Positions 51,867 to 61,479 of a stretch of 64,000 nt of DNA are shown here, one piece after another. Made by a program: the position numbers and the translations under genes. The notes beneath the pieces are model-generated. The model saw nothing but the letters and a program-made list of their open reading frames with translations, was not told where the DNA came from and ran no database searches. The number at the start of each line of letters is the position of its first letter. The stretch's first letter is position 1. The stretch is from contig NZ_SJPU01000001.1 in assembly GCF_007860105.1 (NCBI RefSeq), positions 2,501,700 through 2,565,699 on the forward strand, written 5' to 3'. This DNA comes from Allorhodopirellula heiligendammensis. GTDB taxonomy: Bacteria; Planctomycetota; Planctomycetia; Pirellulales; Pirellulaceae.

Positions 51867-52967
51867 CTAGCCAGTTGCGTGCTGCTGGACCCACACGGGA
51901 TGCTGGCGGATGGCAGCCACCATCTCCCCTACCAGTTCCTCACTCGGCCGCTCGGTGTCGTCCCCGCCCTGGTGGGTGGTGATGAACCGCAGTTCGCCCA
52001 TGGAACGGAACCAGGTTTCTTGGCGCCGGGCCAGTCGGCGGGTGTGAAAGAGCACCTGCTGAGCAACCGGCAACCAATCCGGTGCAACGGTTGGATCGGC
52101 AATCCAGGTTTGGAACTCTTCGCTCGTGAGCACCTCGCGGTAACCGACGGCGGTGCCTGCGGTTTTTGAAAGGACCGGATAGTCCTCCGTCAGCGCACGA
52201 ATTTCATCGAGCAATCCACCGGCAAACATTCGCTCCACGCGACTCTCAATTCTCCGGTGCAACACGCTGCGCGGCGTTTGGAGTGCGAAAACGAGTCCCG
52301 CCTCAGGTGATTGTTCGATGTCGAACTGTTGCTGCCGATGACTAATCGGGGTTCCGGTTTGGCGAGCAAACTCGAGCGCCCGTATCATTCGTCGCACGTC
52401 GTGAGGTTCAATTCGAGCGGCCGAGATGGGATCGACTTGCTGCACTCGCTGATGCAGTGCGGCGGTGCCGTACTGTTGCACATCCCGCATCACGGCGTCG
52501 CGAAACGCTTCATCGGCAGGCGGCCCTGGGTCGAATCCACGCAGAATTGCTTTGAGATACATTGGGGTGCCGCCCACAAACATCGGCCGATTTCCGCGCT
52601 GGTGGATTTGGTCGACCAGGTTATGGGCGGCAGTCAAGTATTCAGCAACGCTTGTTTCCTGATCTGGTTCGACGACGTCAATCAAATGATGGACGACGCT
52701 GCGCTGCTCATCTGCCGAAGGTTTGGCCGTCCCGATATCCATCCGCCGGTAGACGGCGATGGAGTCGAGCGAAATGATTTCGATCTCGGGCGCCCTCGCC
52801 GATGGATGTCCGGTCGTTGCAATCGGTACATCCCGCATAGCAATCGCAACCTGCACCGCGAGTGTTGTTTTTCCTGACGCGGTTGGCCCCGTCAGCACGA
52901 GTGCGCGATTAAAAAGTGGCGGAAAGCACGCTATTTCAGCGGGCGAAGTCGATGGCTTGGGCGTCAT
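51867..52967 (-). CDS. miaA: tRNA dimethylallyltransferase
   Basis: 366 residues from ATG 52967 (MTPKPSTSPAEIACFPPL); the longer frame adds a patternless segment that overlaps the next gene's promoter. RALVLTGPTASGKTTLAVQV P-loop, ISLDSIAVYRRMDIGTAKPS, VHHLIDVVEPDQETSVAEY, MFVGGTPMYLKAILRGFDPGPPAD, IRALEFARQTGTPIS. MiaA adds dimethylallyl to A37 of tRNAs reading UNN codons. Confidence 0.95.
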   Translation of the reverse strand: MTPKPSTSPAEIACFPPLFNRALVLTGPTASGKTTLAVQVAIAMRDVPIATTGHPSARAPEIEIISLDSIAVYRRMDIGTAKPSADEQRSVVHHLIDVVEPDQETSVAEYLTAAHNLVDQIHQRGNRPMFVGGTPMYLKAILRGFDPGPPADEAFRDAVMRDVQQYGTAALHQRVQQVDPISAARIEPHDVRRMIRALEFARQTGTPISHRQQQFDIEQSPEAGLVFALQTPRSVLHRRIESRVERMFAGGLLDEIRALTEDYPVLSKTAGTAVGYREVLTSEEFQTWIADPTVAPDWLPVAQQVLFHTRRLARRQETWFRSMGELRFITTHQGGDDTERPSEELVGEMVAAIRQHPVWVQQHATG

Positions 52968-53082
52968 GGAAGCCAAGTGAATTGTCCAGTTCAGGTATCG
53001 CGCATGTGCTAGAATGAAGCGCTCGTTCAAGAAGAGGACGCTCAGTGTTGTACAGCGGCCCGGTTTGGGAAAGGGGATTTGC

Positions 53083-53646
53083 ATGGGCATGACTTATTTT
53101 CGTCGCTACCGCATGGAACTGAACCTACGAGGATTCCGTGCCCAGTGGGACCGGGAGGCTCTCGAGGCGGCGGGGTATCAATTCGTAGGTTATGACGAAG
53201 GGTTAATCCGCGATCATGCCCAAGCCAAGTATCAGAGTTTCCGCAGCGAGATCGACGCGGATGTGTTTCCCTGCCTGGGCCGCCGCGATGGATGTTTACG
53301 TCTGATGCGTGAGATCACGTCCCGCGCGACCTTCGTTCCGGGATCGACGTGGCTGCTGCGGTACCACGATCGACCGGGGGGGCGTGGAATGCCAGTGGGA
53401 ACCATTCAGGGGTTGGAGGCGGAGGGCTGGGGCGTCATTCAAAACATTGGCGTGATCACTGAGCATCGCGGCCGTGGCTTGGGGCGTTTGCTGATCAATC
53501 GAGCAGCCACCGGGTTCCAGGCCGCTGGGATCGAGAAGATGCATTTAGAGGTGACGACCGCGAACACCGCCGCAATTCGGCTCTACGAGCAGATCGGCTT
53601 CCAGCGTGCCCAGGTCGTTTACAAGGCGTGCGAAGTGGTGGGATAG
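53083..53646 (+). CDS. GNAT family N-acetyltransferase
   Basis: 187 residues, ATG 53083 (MGMTYFRRYRMELNL). IQNIGVITEHRGRGLGRLLINRA is motif A (QxxGxG/A), followed by HLEVTTANTAAIRLYEQIGFQRAQVVYK (motif B). N-terminal half is FRAQWDREALEAAGYQFVGYDEG. Substrate unknown. Divergent from miaA across about 115 bp. The longer frame from 53014 has no supporting RBS. Confidence 0.8.
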   Translation: MGMTYFRRYRMELNLRGFRAQWDREALEAAGYQFVGYDEGLIRDHAQAKYQSFRSEIDADVFPCLGRRDGCLRLMREITSRATFVPGSTWLLRYHDRPGGRGMPVGTIQGLEAEGWGVIQNIGVITEHRGRGLGRLLINRAATGFQAAGIEKMHLEVTTANTAAIRLYEQIGFQRAQVVYKACEVVG

Positions 53647-53855
53647 CTACTCTAGAAAGCGTCCAATTCGATGCGACTGACCTCGGTCGACGGTGGATTC
53701 CGCGATCTGGCGGACGCGGCCTCTGGACACGGCTTCTGGCGGCGGCACTGCGCGGCGTTGGAATCTCACACGTTGCGTTTTCGGCAATAGTTTCTAAGTT
53801 AGGGGGCTGACCGACACGTCAACCGCCCCTCTGCACTCGCGAGACCCCCACCGCC

Positions 53856-55196
53856 ATGAAACGGCACGCCCTCACCACCCTACTGCTTCTGGTCGCCCCC
53901 ACACTCATCCCCACGGTGGGCTGTCGCCACGAGACTGCGTCGACGGCGCCGCAACAGGATAAAGCGAGCGAAAAGTCAGTTTCATCCAGTCAGCCTGCTG
54001 CTGTAGCGCCAACACCGGATTCGCCTGAGGCCGTCAGCGCGATCGAGGAGGCGGGGTTCTCCGTTAGCAAGAACAAGGCAGGGTTCGTCGTCGAGATCAG
54101 CGGTGGAAACGATAACGTTGACGACGTGCTGGCGCAACTCGGTGGCGTGCCCAACGTCGAGAGCCTCGCTCTGATCGGCCCGACCGTGGACGATGACGGC
54201 ATGGAGAATCTGGCCAAGCTCACCAAGCTCCAGCGGCTCGACCTGACCGGTGCTGCGATCAGCGACAAATCGCTCGAAACGGTTGGCAAGTTGAAGAATC
54301 TGGTAGCTCTGCAGCTCCGTCGCACGGCGGTGACCGACGATGGACTCGCTAATTTGACGGAGCTGAAAAAACTCCGAGCCCTCGATCTGCGAAATACCAA
54401 CATCGGTGATGGCGGCATGGCACCGCTGACCAAACTCGATGCCCTCGAAGACCTGCAATTGGAAAAATCCCAGGTCACTGACAAAGGACTGGTTCAACTC
54501 GCTCCACTGAAGTTGAAGGCGATCAATTTTAATTACTGCACTACGATCAGTAATGACACAATGGCCGTGCTCGGCAAAATGCCCACGCTGGCATCGCTGC
54601 AAGGTGACTACTCCAAGGTGGATGACAAAGGCTTGGAAATGATCAAGGGGCTGAAAAACCTCAAGCGACTGCGGCTGCGAGGTTGTGACGTTACTGGCGC
54701 CGGACTGGAGCACATCAAATCCAACAAGAATCTGTCGCGAGTGGAGCTGCGAGATTCATCCTTAGATCGCCAGGGTCTGGAGATTCTCTCTGCGATGCCG
54801 TCGATCACATTTCTGGACATGAGCGAGTGCCGTCTGGCGCAGCCGGAGGACATTGCGTTGCTCGGTAAGCTCAAGGGGCTGACCTACCTCGGTTTGTGGG
54901 AAACGGCGACGAATGATGAGACGCTCGCCGCCTTTGGTGATCTGACCAAGCTCACCGAACTCAATCTCAAATCGGCGTCGGTGGGCGACGAATCGCTGCC
55001 CGCATTGAAGAAGATGACCAGTCTCGAACGGCTCAATGTTGCCGGCACCCTGTTCACCGACGAAGCATTTTTGGAGCTGGGTAATCTGCCGAGCTTGAAA
55101 TATCTGAACGTTGCCAACACCAGCATCGGCTTCGACACGATTGACGAATTGGCTGAGTCGCACGAGGGACTCGAAGTCGTCGAGTTTGAAAACTGA
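53856..55196 (+). CDS. Leucine-rich-repeat lipoprotein
   Basis: 446 residues. Lipoprotein signal (LLLLVAPTLIPTVGC, Cys 23), Ser/Ala/Pro linker, then a run of leucine-rich repeats such as LTKLQRLDLTGAAISDKSLETVG, LKNLVALQLRRTAVTDDGLAN and LTKLTELNLKSASVGDESLPAL. Each is 23-26 residues with L-x2-L-x-L and the planctomycete 'T-V/I-D/G-D-G/E-L/S' feature. Such proteins are probably surface or periplasmic binding scaffolds. The ligand is unknown. Confidence 0.85.
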   Translation: MKRHALTTLLLLVAPTLIPTVGCRHETASTAPQQDKASEKSVSSSQPAAVAPTPDSPEAVSAIEEAGFSVSKNKAGFVVEISGGNDNVDDVLAQLGGVPNVESLALIGPTVDDDGMENLAKLTKLQRLDLTGAAISDKSLETVGKLKNLVALQLRRTAVTDDGLANLTELKKLRALDLRNTNIGDGGMAPLTKLDALEDLQLEKSQVTDKGLVQLAPLKLKAINFNYCTTISNDTMAVLGKMPTLASLQGDYSKVDDKGLEMIKGLKNLKRLRLRGCDVTGAGLEHIKSNKNLSRVELRDSSLDRQGLEILSAMPSITFLDMSECRLAQPEDIALLGKLKGLTYLGLWETATNDETLAAFGDLTKLTELNLKSASVGDESLPALKKMTSLERLNVAGTLFTDEAFLELGNLPSLKYLNVANTSIGFDTIDELAESHEGLEVVEFEN

Positions 55197-55266
55197 GTAT
55201 CGCAAGCTCGGTCCGCCGCGGCCGCAGTCATGCGTCGTGGCGTTTTCTGCAGGAAATGTCGAAAGT

Positions 55267-55812
55267 ATGAATACAAAATCTCGCCGGCCAAACGATGAGG
55301 ATCTGTCACTGCCCGCGCACCGGGCGCTGGTAGATCGAGTGGACGGCGAATGCGTTTTGAAAGTACTCGCCGATCAACTCGATTGGATGTGCAATCTCGA
55401 GGGTTCGTTATCCGCGGAGCTGGTCGACTGTGTCCATGCACCCTACACGTGGACGGTGCGTCAGGTCGTCGAGCACTGTGTTGACGCCGAGCGGATTTTT
55501 GGTGAACGGATGCTGCGGATTGCTGCAGGAGACCCGACAGATCTACCCGCCTGGGATGAGAATGCATACGCCGACGCCCAATTTGGATTGGGTGACCTCG
55601 GTGACTTGATCAGCGAACTGGGGAACCTCCGACAGGCCAATCTGTTGCTGCTCGGCCGCATCGTCCCGGCCGCATGGGACCGGGTTGGCTGCGTCGATTC
55701 GCACCCCATCACGCCTCGCGGGATCGCGTGGTTGACCGCCGGACACCTGCAACACCACTTCGAAATCATCGAGCGACGGTGTGAAATTTCTCCGCAGCGT
55801 TCACCCGTTTGA
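55267..55812 (+). CDS. DinB-superfamily protein
   Basis: 181 residues from ATG 55267: LKVLADQLDWMCNLEGSLSAELVD, PYTWTVRQVVEHCVDAERIFGERMLRIAAGDPTDLPAWDENAY, GDLISELGNLRQANLLLLGRI, WDRVGCVDSHPITPRGIAWLTAGHLQHHFEIIERR. His residues at VVEHCVDAE and AGHLQHH form the four-helix-bundle metal site of DinB/YfiT proteins. Function unknown. Confidence 0.8.
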   Translation: MNTKSRRPNDEDLSLPAHRALVDRVDGECVLKVLADQLDWMCNLEGSLSAELVDCVHAPYTWTVRQVVEHCVDAERIFGERMLRIAAGDPTDLPAWDENAYADAQFGLGDLGDLISELGNLRQANLLLLGRIVPAAWDRVGCVDSHPITPRGIAWLTAGHLQHHFEIIERRCEISPQRSPV

Positions 55813-55848
55813 ACTCTGTGATCCCCAGCCCGATGAACGGCGTTTTCC

Positions 55849-56835
55849 ATGATCGACGCTCGACCGACCAAGTCGTTCAACATGACCGCCGCAACGCTCC
55901 GTCGCCGTGTCGTTCAACGCCCTGAAGTGGCGGGGGTGCGGCAACAGATGTACGACATCATCTTTGAAGCCGACACGCCCGCGGGCAGAGCCTTCGACAT
56001 CGGGCTCCTGATCGCGATCATAGCGAGTGTGGTGTTGGTTTCCATCGAAACTCTGCCGCAATACTCAGGAATTCAGACCGCCGTCTCGCATGGCGAACTG
56101 ATCAACACCGGCGAAGCCGCGCCAGAGGCGATGCCGCTGTGGCTGCCGGTCGGTGAATGGCTGCTAACGATCTTGTTCACCGTGGAATACGCTGCGCGGT
56201 TGTCGTGCGTACGTCACCCCATGCGATATGCCAAGAGTTTTTGGGGGATTGTCGATCTACTCAGTATCCTGCCCAGCTACATGGTGTTCTTCGTTGGGAA
56301 TTCCGCGAAGTCGTTTGCGATTCTCCGGAGTATCCGGCTGCTGCGCGTGTTTCGAGTGTTAAAACTATGGCGGATGATGAGCCAGGCCGACGAGCTGGCC
56401 GACGCCGTGTGGCGAAGTCGCGACAAAATTATCGTATTTTTGTCTGTGGTATTGGTGGCTGTGACGATTAGCGGTGCGTTGATGTATCACATCGAGACCG
56501 TGATGGTGGACGATCCACAGGACAGTGATTTCACATCCATCCCGCAGTCCATGTATTGGGCAATCGTGACGATGACGACGGTCGGGTACGGGGATGTGGT
56601 AGCGCACACCACGATTGGTAAGATTATTTCCGCTGCCTTGATTCTTCTGGGCTACAGTTTGATTATCGTGCCCACAGGTTTCGTCAGCGCCGAGTTGTCG
56701 CAGCAGATGTCCGGCAATAAAATCGTTTTGCTTCCGTGCCCCCAGTGTGGTGGCTTGCGTCATCGCAGCGATGCCGACTATTGCTATCGCTGCGGGGCTC
56801 ATTTGGAGCATCCCCCTGACCCTGTCCAGGATTAA
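55849..56835 (+). CDS. Voltage-gated potassium channel (6TM) with a C-terminal zinc ribbon
   Basis: 328 residues. S1 FDIGLLIAIIASVVLVSIETLP, S2 LLTILFTVEYAARLSCVRHP, S3 FWGIVDLLSILPSYMVFFVG, S4 AILRSIRLLRVFRVLKLWRM (five Arg/Lys at every third position), S5 IIVFLSVVLVAVTISGALMYHIE, pore MYWAIVTMTTVGYGDVVAHT with TVGYGD selectivity filter, S6. The C-terminus CPQCGGLRHRSDADYCYRCGAHLEHP forms a CxxC...CxxC zinc ribbon, an unusual addition. It should be a homotetrameric K+ channel. Confidence 0.9.
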   Translation: MIDARPTKSFNMTAATLRRRVVQRPEVAGVRQQMYDIIFEADTPAGRAFDIGLLIAIIASVVLVSIETLPQYSGIQTAVSHGELINTGEAAPEAMPLWLPVGEWLLTILFTVEYAARLSCVRHPMRYAKSFWGIVDLLSILPSYMVFFVGNSAKSFAILRSIRLLRVFRVLKLWRMMSQADELADAVWRSRDKIIVFLSVVLVAVTISGALMYHIETVMVDDPQDSDFTSIPQSMYWAIVTMTTVGYGDVVAHTTIGKIISAALILLGYSLIIVPTGFVSAELSQQMSGNKIVLLPCPQCGGLRHRSDADYCYRCGAHLEHPPDPVQD

Positions 56836-56928
56836 GCCAGCCTGCTGCTCTTAGCGTGCGGTCTTCCTCCGGATTACGCCGATCTCTTCTCATTTCTGTA
56901 TTCATCCTCACCCTGAACCCTCCCTCTT

Positions 56929-57732
56929 ATGCCAATTGCAGTGAAGTGCGGCTGTGGTAAACAGCTCAACGTTCGTGATGAACTCGCCGGCAAGGCGATC
57001 AAGTGTCCCGGGTGCGGGAATGCCGTGAAAGTCGTCGCTGGAGGCGCACCAGCGAAACCGCGAGCCGCAGCGGCCGCGCGTCCTGCTGCCCCGAGCCCCC
57101 GACCGGCACCCACTCCGGCCCGTTCAGAGTTGGATGATCTATTCGCCGAAGAGGGCATGGATCGCGACATGGGTGCGATTTGCCCGGCCTGCCGCAAAGA
57201 GTTACCCCCCGGTGCGGTGCTCTGCACGAAATGCGGTTACAACCTGCAGACGGGCGAGCGTTTTGACGGGCACAAGGTGGCTGGCGTCGACATCGACAAG
57301 GGGACGATGGCCCTCGACAAAGCCGAGCGGGACATGGATGAGGCCAAACGTCTGCAGCAAGAAATGATCGGAAAATCAGGCATGCCCGCCTGGATGCTGG
57401 CATTGATCCTGTTCATTCTGGCCAGCGCGATGGGGATTGCTGTGTTGGCGGTCAACGCGTCACGGCGTGAGGAGGCGGTGGCGTTCAAGCCCATGCAGAT
57501 GTTTATGAACCTGGGGGGATCAGCATTTCTACTGGTGGCCCTCGGTGCCGCGTTGAGCTTGATTACTGTCGCGTTTCGCTCGGATACCAAACAGGGCTTG
57601 CTGTCGTTGACGATCTTGTATCTGTTCGTGTTCCCGTTCAAGCATGGGAAAGGCACTTGGAAAATTCTGGCCGTGGCGGTGCTATCCGGTGGGATCGCAG
57701 GTGCGTTCTTCTACGGCGCGTCTCGCATGTAG
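56929..57732 (+). CDS. Zinc-ribbon and membrane protein
   Basis: 267 residues. N-terminal zinc ribbon KCGCGKQLNVRDELAGKAIKCPGCGN, an Ala/Pro linker, a second CPACRKELPPGAVLCTKCGY ribbon, then helical region (LDKAERDMDEAKRLQQEM), and three membrane helices (MPAWMLALILFILASAMGIAVLA, FLLVALGAALSLITVAF, VAVLSGGIAGAFFYG). This combination is common in planctomycetes. Function unknown. Its 3' end overlaps the convergent gene by 22 bases. Confidence 0.75.
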   Translation: MPIAVKCGCGKQLNVRDELAGKAIKCPGCGNAVKVVAGGAPAKPRAAAAARPAAPSPRPAPTPARSELDDLFAEEGMDRDMGAICPACRKELPPGAVLCTKCGYNLQTGERFDGHKVAGVDIDKGTMALDKAERDMDEAKRLQQEMIGKSGMPAWMLALILFILASAMGIAVLAVNASRREEAVAFKPMQMFMNLGGSAFLLVALGAALSLITVAFRSDTKQGLLSLTILYLFVFPFKHGKGTWKILAVAVLSGGIAGAFFYGASRM

Positions 57733-58256
57733 ACAACGTTAAAGTGTTGTCTCTGGGGCCGCGCGTCGCCGGAGGATTGCCGTGGTCCGAACGCCCCGTG
57801 ATCGATCACGCGGCCTTGCGGAGGACTCATTCCCGGCAGTTCGACAACGCAGTGGTCATCACTCCAGGCAGCACCTAGCTCCCCGGAGTCGTCGACGACG
57901 CCATCGCCATTATCGTCCCAGTCCGCCCAACCGGGCGCGCGATCGCGGCCAGGCGTGATCCAGATGGGCAGATCCGGATCCCAGACGTCGGTCCCTGTCG
58001 CGACGATTTGCGGGGCACCACGGGAGGTCGACCGTTGATCGGCAACACTCGCAAACGAAATCCTCCAGCGCTCCTGGGAGGGCGAGACCGGACTGCGCGG
58101 GAGCGGATCGCACTGGCTCTGCGCCTCACGGCGGACACGATCGGCGAGGTCAGTCGTGTTGGGAACGCCTGCGGCGAGCCACAACGCCCGCCAAACCGCC
58201 AGCGCACCGATGATCGCGAGCGTGATTCCATTCCAGTTCATCACAATGCCGTTCAC
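57711..58256 (-). CDS. Hypothetical protein with N-terminal membrane helix
   Basis: 181 residues: MNWNGITLAIIGALAVWRALWL hydrophobic start, then a polar body with DWDDNGDGVVDDSGELG, a calcium-binding-like (dockerin-type) Asp-rich loop, and a beta-like tail. The start ATG overlaps the upstream stop by 4 bases (ATGA), so it is coupled with the coiled-coil gene. No family recognised. Confidence 0.55.
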   Translation of the reverse strand: MNGIVMNWNGITLAIIGALAVWRALWLAAGVPNTTDLADRVRREAQSQCDPLPRSPVSPSQERWRISFASVADQRSTSRGAPQIVATGTDVWDPDLPIWITPGRDRAPGWADWDDNGDGVVDDSGELGAAWSDDHCVVELPGMSPPQGRVIDHGAFGPRQSSGDARPQRQHFNVVYMRDAP

Positions 58257-59965
58257 TCGCCCTTACGGAAGCTGTCAAAGTACTGTTGCGTTTGATCACG
58301 CTCATCTCGAGGCAACAGCTGATCGTCCAGCGGATCCCCCTCCTCGCTCATCGACGCCTCGATCACGTTCTTAATCGTTTCCCGGGTAATGCCCTTGCGG
58401 TTGGGGCCATCGGCGAAGCCTGCAATCACCGCGCGACCGCGTTTGACATCCCCCTGAACCCGGGTGTCATAGGAGTTCGTGTCCTGATCCTCATCAGCGT
58501 TGTCGCCGGGACCAGGCCCCTCTCCGTGTCCCGCCTTCAAACCGCCGCCTGCCCCCGGGTTCATGCACTGCTCACAGCCTTGGCCGTTACAATTTTGGCA
58601 ATTCATCTGGCCTTTGGACTGCGCAAGATCATTGAGGGTAGATTGCAGGTCCTCGAGTTCACTCATGTCGCTCTGCATGCCTTCGAGTTCCTCACTCATC
58701 GCTTGCATGGCCTCGGCGGCAGCGTCCGAGTCGCCTTGCTGCATAGCCTCAGCGGCATTTTGCAGGGCCTCCGCCATATTCTGCATTTGTTGCATCTGTG
58801 TATCGGCGGCCTGCGCGCTGTTGAGTTTCTCCTGTAACTTGGCCGCGTCTTCGCTGCGTCCTTCGCGTTTGGCCTGATCGATCTGCTGCTGCAGTTGTTG
58901 CTTCTTCTGCTCATGCTGTTGCGCGGCCGCATTCATTTGCTTGGCGAGCTGGTTCGCTTGGCTGGCGAGTTTCTCTTTTTCTTGTTCACTCAGTTTACCG
59001 TCTTTGAGTTTCTCAGCGAGTTTCTGTAGTTCCTCGGCTGCTTTTCCGAAATCGCCCCGCTGAATCTGACTAGCGATCTTCTGGGCGGGACCGCCATCGA
59101 TCCCCTTCATTTGCGACAACGCGTCGCGAATTTTGTCGGGTGAACCAATCCGGTCCTGGCGGGCTTCGATTTGCTCTTTGATGTCATTGAGCTGGATTAA
59201 TGCATCTTTACGGCTGAGCGATTTGCTGTCGGTGATTTTGTCGAGTTTCTGCTCCATGTTTTCAAATAGCTCCATCGCCTCCTTGAGTCCTTTGGCCTCG
59301 GATGTGCGGCGCTGCGCGGACACTCGCTTCTTCAATTCAGTGGCCACGGCTTTGACCTGTTGGACTTCCGCGCTATCAACCGACTCGGCAACTTGCTCAG
59401 CCGAATGGATCGCAGGCTGAACCACGCCGATCATGACGGCCAATATCGGCAACACCGATAACGGCAACCAAACCGCACGGCCGGCCCGCAAGGGAAAACG
59501 GTCCGCAATCCGCAACGCCCCGGCGCGGTGAGCCGCATCTTCGCGAAGGGCCGCAGCGAGGGGCGGCTGTCTGGGATCATTCCCAGCGACGGCAAGCGAA
59601 CTGCTCAGACGCTCGCCCAGCCCGAAACGATGATCGACTTCCGCAGCAACGTCTGCGATCGAGGGAGCTCGCCACCACGCATATAGCCCGGCCGCCGCCA
59701 CGGCCACGGCGAGCGAGCCCAGCACCCAGGCACTCATCCACTGTGTTGGACTGACCGCCGCAGCAGCGTCCTCGGACGGTGACATTCCCAATGCCGCCGT
59801 GATCTCGGAGAGCGGGACAATGGCCATCGCGCCAATCGCCACGGTGCTGATCAACAACGCTACAAACAGGGTCACATTCAGTGCGCGGCCCATCTGAGCT
59901 AAGATCAGACGACGCCGAGCGCTGTGTACTTTCGATAAGACAACTGCGTTGAGTTCGGCAGACAT
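58253..59965 (-). CDS. Membrane and coiled-coil protein (DUF4175-like region)
   Basis: 570 residues from ATG 59965 (MSAELNAVVL); the longer frame uses GTG at 59980. Membrane helices at VTLFVALLISTVAIGAMAIVPL, AWVLGSLAVAVAAAGLYAWW and WLPLSVLPILAVMIGVV, followed by a very long coiled coil (LKDGKLSEQEKEKLASQANQLAKQMNAAAQQHEQKKQQLQQQIDQ and on) and a Cys-rich short loop CQNCNGQGCEQCMNPG, then a tail. The initial part resembles DUF4175-type membrane proteins. It may organise a membrane complex. Function unknown. Confidence 0.65.
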   Translation of the reverse strand: MSAELNAVVLSKVHSARRRLILAQMGRALNVTLFVALLISTVAIGAMAIVPLSEITAALGMSPSEDAAAAVSPTQWMSAWVLGSLAVAVAAAGLYAWWRAPSIADVAAEVDHRFGLGERLSSSLAVAGNDPRQPPLAAALREDAAHRAGALRIADRFPLRAGRAVWLPLSVLPILAVMIGVVQPAIHSAEQVAESVDSAEVQQVKAVATELKKRVSAQRRTSEAKGLKEAMELFENMEQKLDKITDSKSLSRKDALIQLNDIKEQIEARQDRIGSPDKIRDALSQMKGIDGGPAQKIASQIQRGDFGKAAEELQKLAEKLKDGKLSEQEKEKLASQANQLAKQMNAAAQQHEQKKQQLQQQIDQAKREGRSEDAAKLQEKLNSAQAADTQMQQMQNMAEALQNAAEAMQQGDSDAAAEAMQAMSEELEGMQSDMSELEDLQSTLNDLAQSKGQMNCQNCNGQGCEQCMNPGAGGGLKAGHGEGPGPGDNADEDQDTNSYDTRVQGDVKRGRAVIAGFADGPNRKGITRETIKNVIEASMSEEGDPLDDQLLPRDERDQTQQYFDSFRKGE

Positions 59966-60170
59966 TCGGATGGTTTCCACGCAGGGGGCGAGCGGTGTAG
60001 GCAGGGCGGCATGTCCGCCATCGTCACATTGTACCGAATATTGGCAATCGACGGCACGGGAATCGCTGGATTCACCCTGTTAGCGGTTACTCGTGAATCG
60101 CAGGGGAGACCTTGCGGTTACGATTGGGAACGCCTCCGCAACGCTGCATCATCCTTACTGACAAGAATTT

Positions 60171-60656
60171 ATGACTACCCCGCCTGTCACCGAACATGTT
60201 CCGCCGAAGGCCGATGCGACGTCGCTGCCGGACCCCAGCTCGCATCCGGATCGGGACGTGGTGATTTTCGACGGCAAGTGCAACGCGTGTCAATTAGCTG
60301 CCCGAAGGATGCACCAACTGGACATCGGTGAGGGGCGTCTCGCCTTCCTATCGCTGCATGATGAGCGAGTTGCCCAACTCTATCCTGACCTGAACTACGA
60401 CGATTTAATGGCACAGATGTACGTCGTCGATACCGATGGGAATCGCCACGGGGGCGCCGACGCAGTGCGATATCTGTCTCGTCGGTTGCCGCTATTGTGG
60501 CCCACCGCACCGCTGTTGCATGTCCCCGGTACTGCGAGCCTGTGGCGGTGGATGTACCGCGTGGTGGCAAAAAATCGGTATTGGATCTCGACCAAGTTCT
60601 TCGGCACCAAAGACGCCTGTGAGTCCGGAACCTGCTCGATTCACTACGACAAATAA
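60171..60656 (+). CDS. DCC-family thiol-disulfide oxidoreductase (DUF393)
   Basis: 161 residues. VVIFDGKCNACQLAARRMHQLDIGEGRLAFLSLHDE contains the DGxCxxC motif at C38/C41; MYVVDTDGNRHGGADAVRYLSRRLPLLWPTAPLLHVPGTASLWRWMYRVVAKNRYWIS is the usual remainder. These short thioredoxin-fold proteins reduce or oxidise disulfides; the partner is unknown. The N-terminal ~20 residues are variable. Confidence 0.85.
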   Translation: MTTPPVTEHVPPKADATSLPDPSSHPDRDVVIFDGKCNACQLAARRMHQLDIGEGRLAFLSLHDERVAQLYPDLNYDDLMAQMYVVDTDGNRHGGADAVRYLSRRLPLLWPTAPLLHVPGTASLWRWMYRVVAKNRYWISTKFFGTKDACESGTCSIHYDK

Positions 60657-60855
60657 ACCGGCAACTCCCCGGTCCCCCCGGGTTGATGGTAGGTTTTGCG
60701 GGGGTGATCCAGATGTGACGATTTCGTGTGTGGATTTCGCACGCGAGATTTCGTGTGCGAGATTTTTCTGAAATCGCGGTGGAGTTACCCACAATAAGCC
60801 CGAACGAACCCGTGTTCGCTTCGCCAGCATCCTTGGCAACAAACGAAACGACTTC

Positions 60856-61479
60856 ATGCAAGTAGAGCACCTAGACACCAGTATCACGGAACGGGTTGAA
60901 GCGATCGTTCGCGAACGGATGGACGGACAGGCGGCCGGTCACGGGATGGATCATGTGCTGCGCGTGCTCGCGTCGGCACGAACGATCCAGGCCGATGCCG
61001 GCGGTGATTTGATGATCGTCGAACTGGCCGCGTTGCTACACGACGTGGGCGATGCCAAGTTCCATGAGGGCCGCGAACGGAGTGCTGAGTTTGCTCGTGA
61101 GATTTTGGGTGGGCTCGGTGCCGATGGGGATGTCATCGAGCATGTGGCTCACATCGTCGACAACATTTCGTTTCGCAAAGGTGTCGACGCGAGCGAACTA
61201 TCTCTGGAGGGCAAGATCGTACAGGACGCTGACCGGCTCGACGCGCTCGGAGCAGTTGGGATCGTGCGGACGATTGAATATGGTGCGGCATTTGGCCAGC
61301 CCTTCTATCTGCCTGATCCTGGCGATGCCAAGACAGGAGTGGGGCACTTTCACGACAAGCTGTTCAAGCTGAAGGATTTGCTCAATACGGCGGCCGCTCG
61401 GCGACTCGCCGAACAACGGGAGTCATTCATGCAAACGTTCTTGGATCAGTTCCTGCGTGAGTGCGGTGCGCGTGGCTGA
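60856..61479 (+). CDS. HD-domain phosphohydrolase
   Basis: 207 residues. AIVRERMDGQAAGHGMDHVLRVLASARTI, ELAALLHDVGDAKFHEG (HD), HVAHIVDNISFRKG, KIVQDADRLDALGAVGIVRTIEYGA. H..D pattern with a late D matches YedJ/PdeK-type HD hydrolases; likely acts on nucleotides. It converges with the GNAT gene and overlaps its 3' end by 57 bases. Confidence 0.85.
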   Translation: MQVEHLDTSITERVEAIVRERMDGQAAGHGMDHVLRVLASARTIQADAGGDLMIVELAALLHDVGDAKFHEGRERSAEFAREILGGLGADGDVIEHVAHIVDNISFRKGVDASELSLEGKIVQDADRLDALGAVGIVRTIEYGAAFGQPFYLPDPGDAKTGVGHFHDKLFKLKDLLNTAAARRLAEQRESFMQTFLDQFLRECGARG

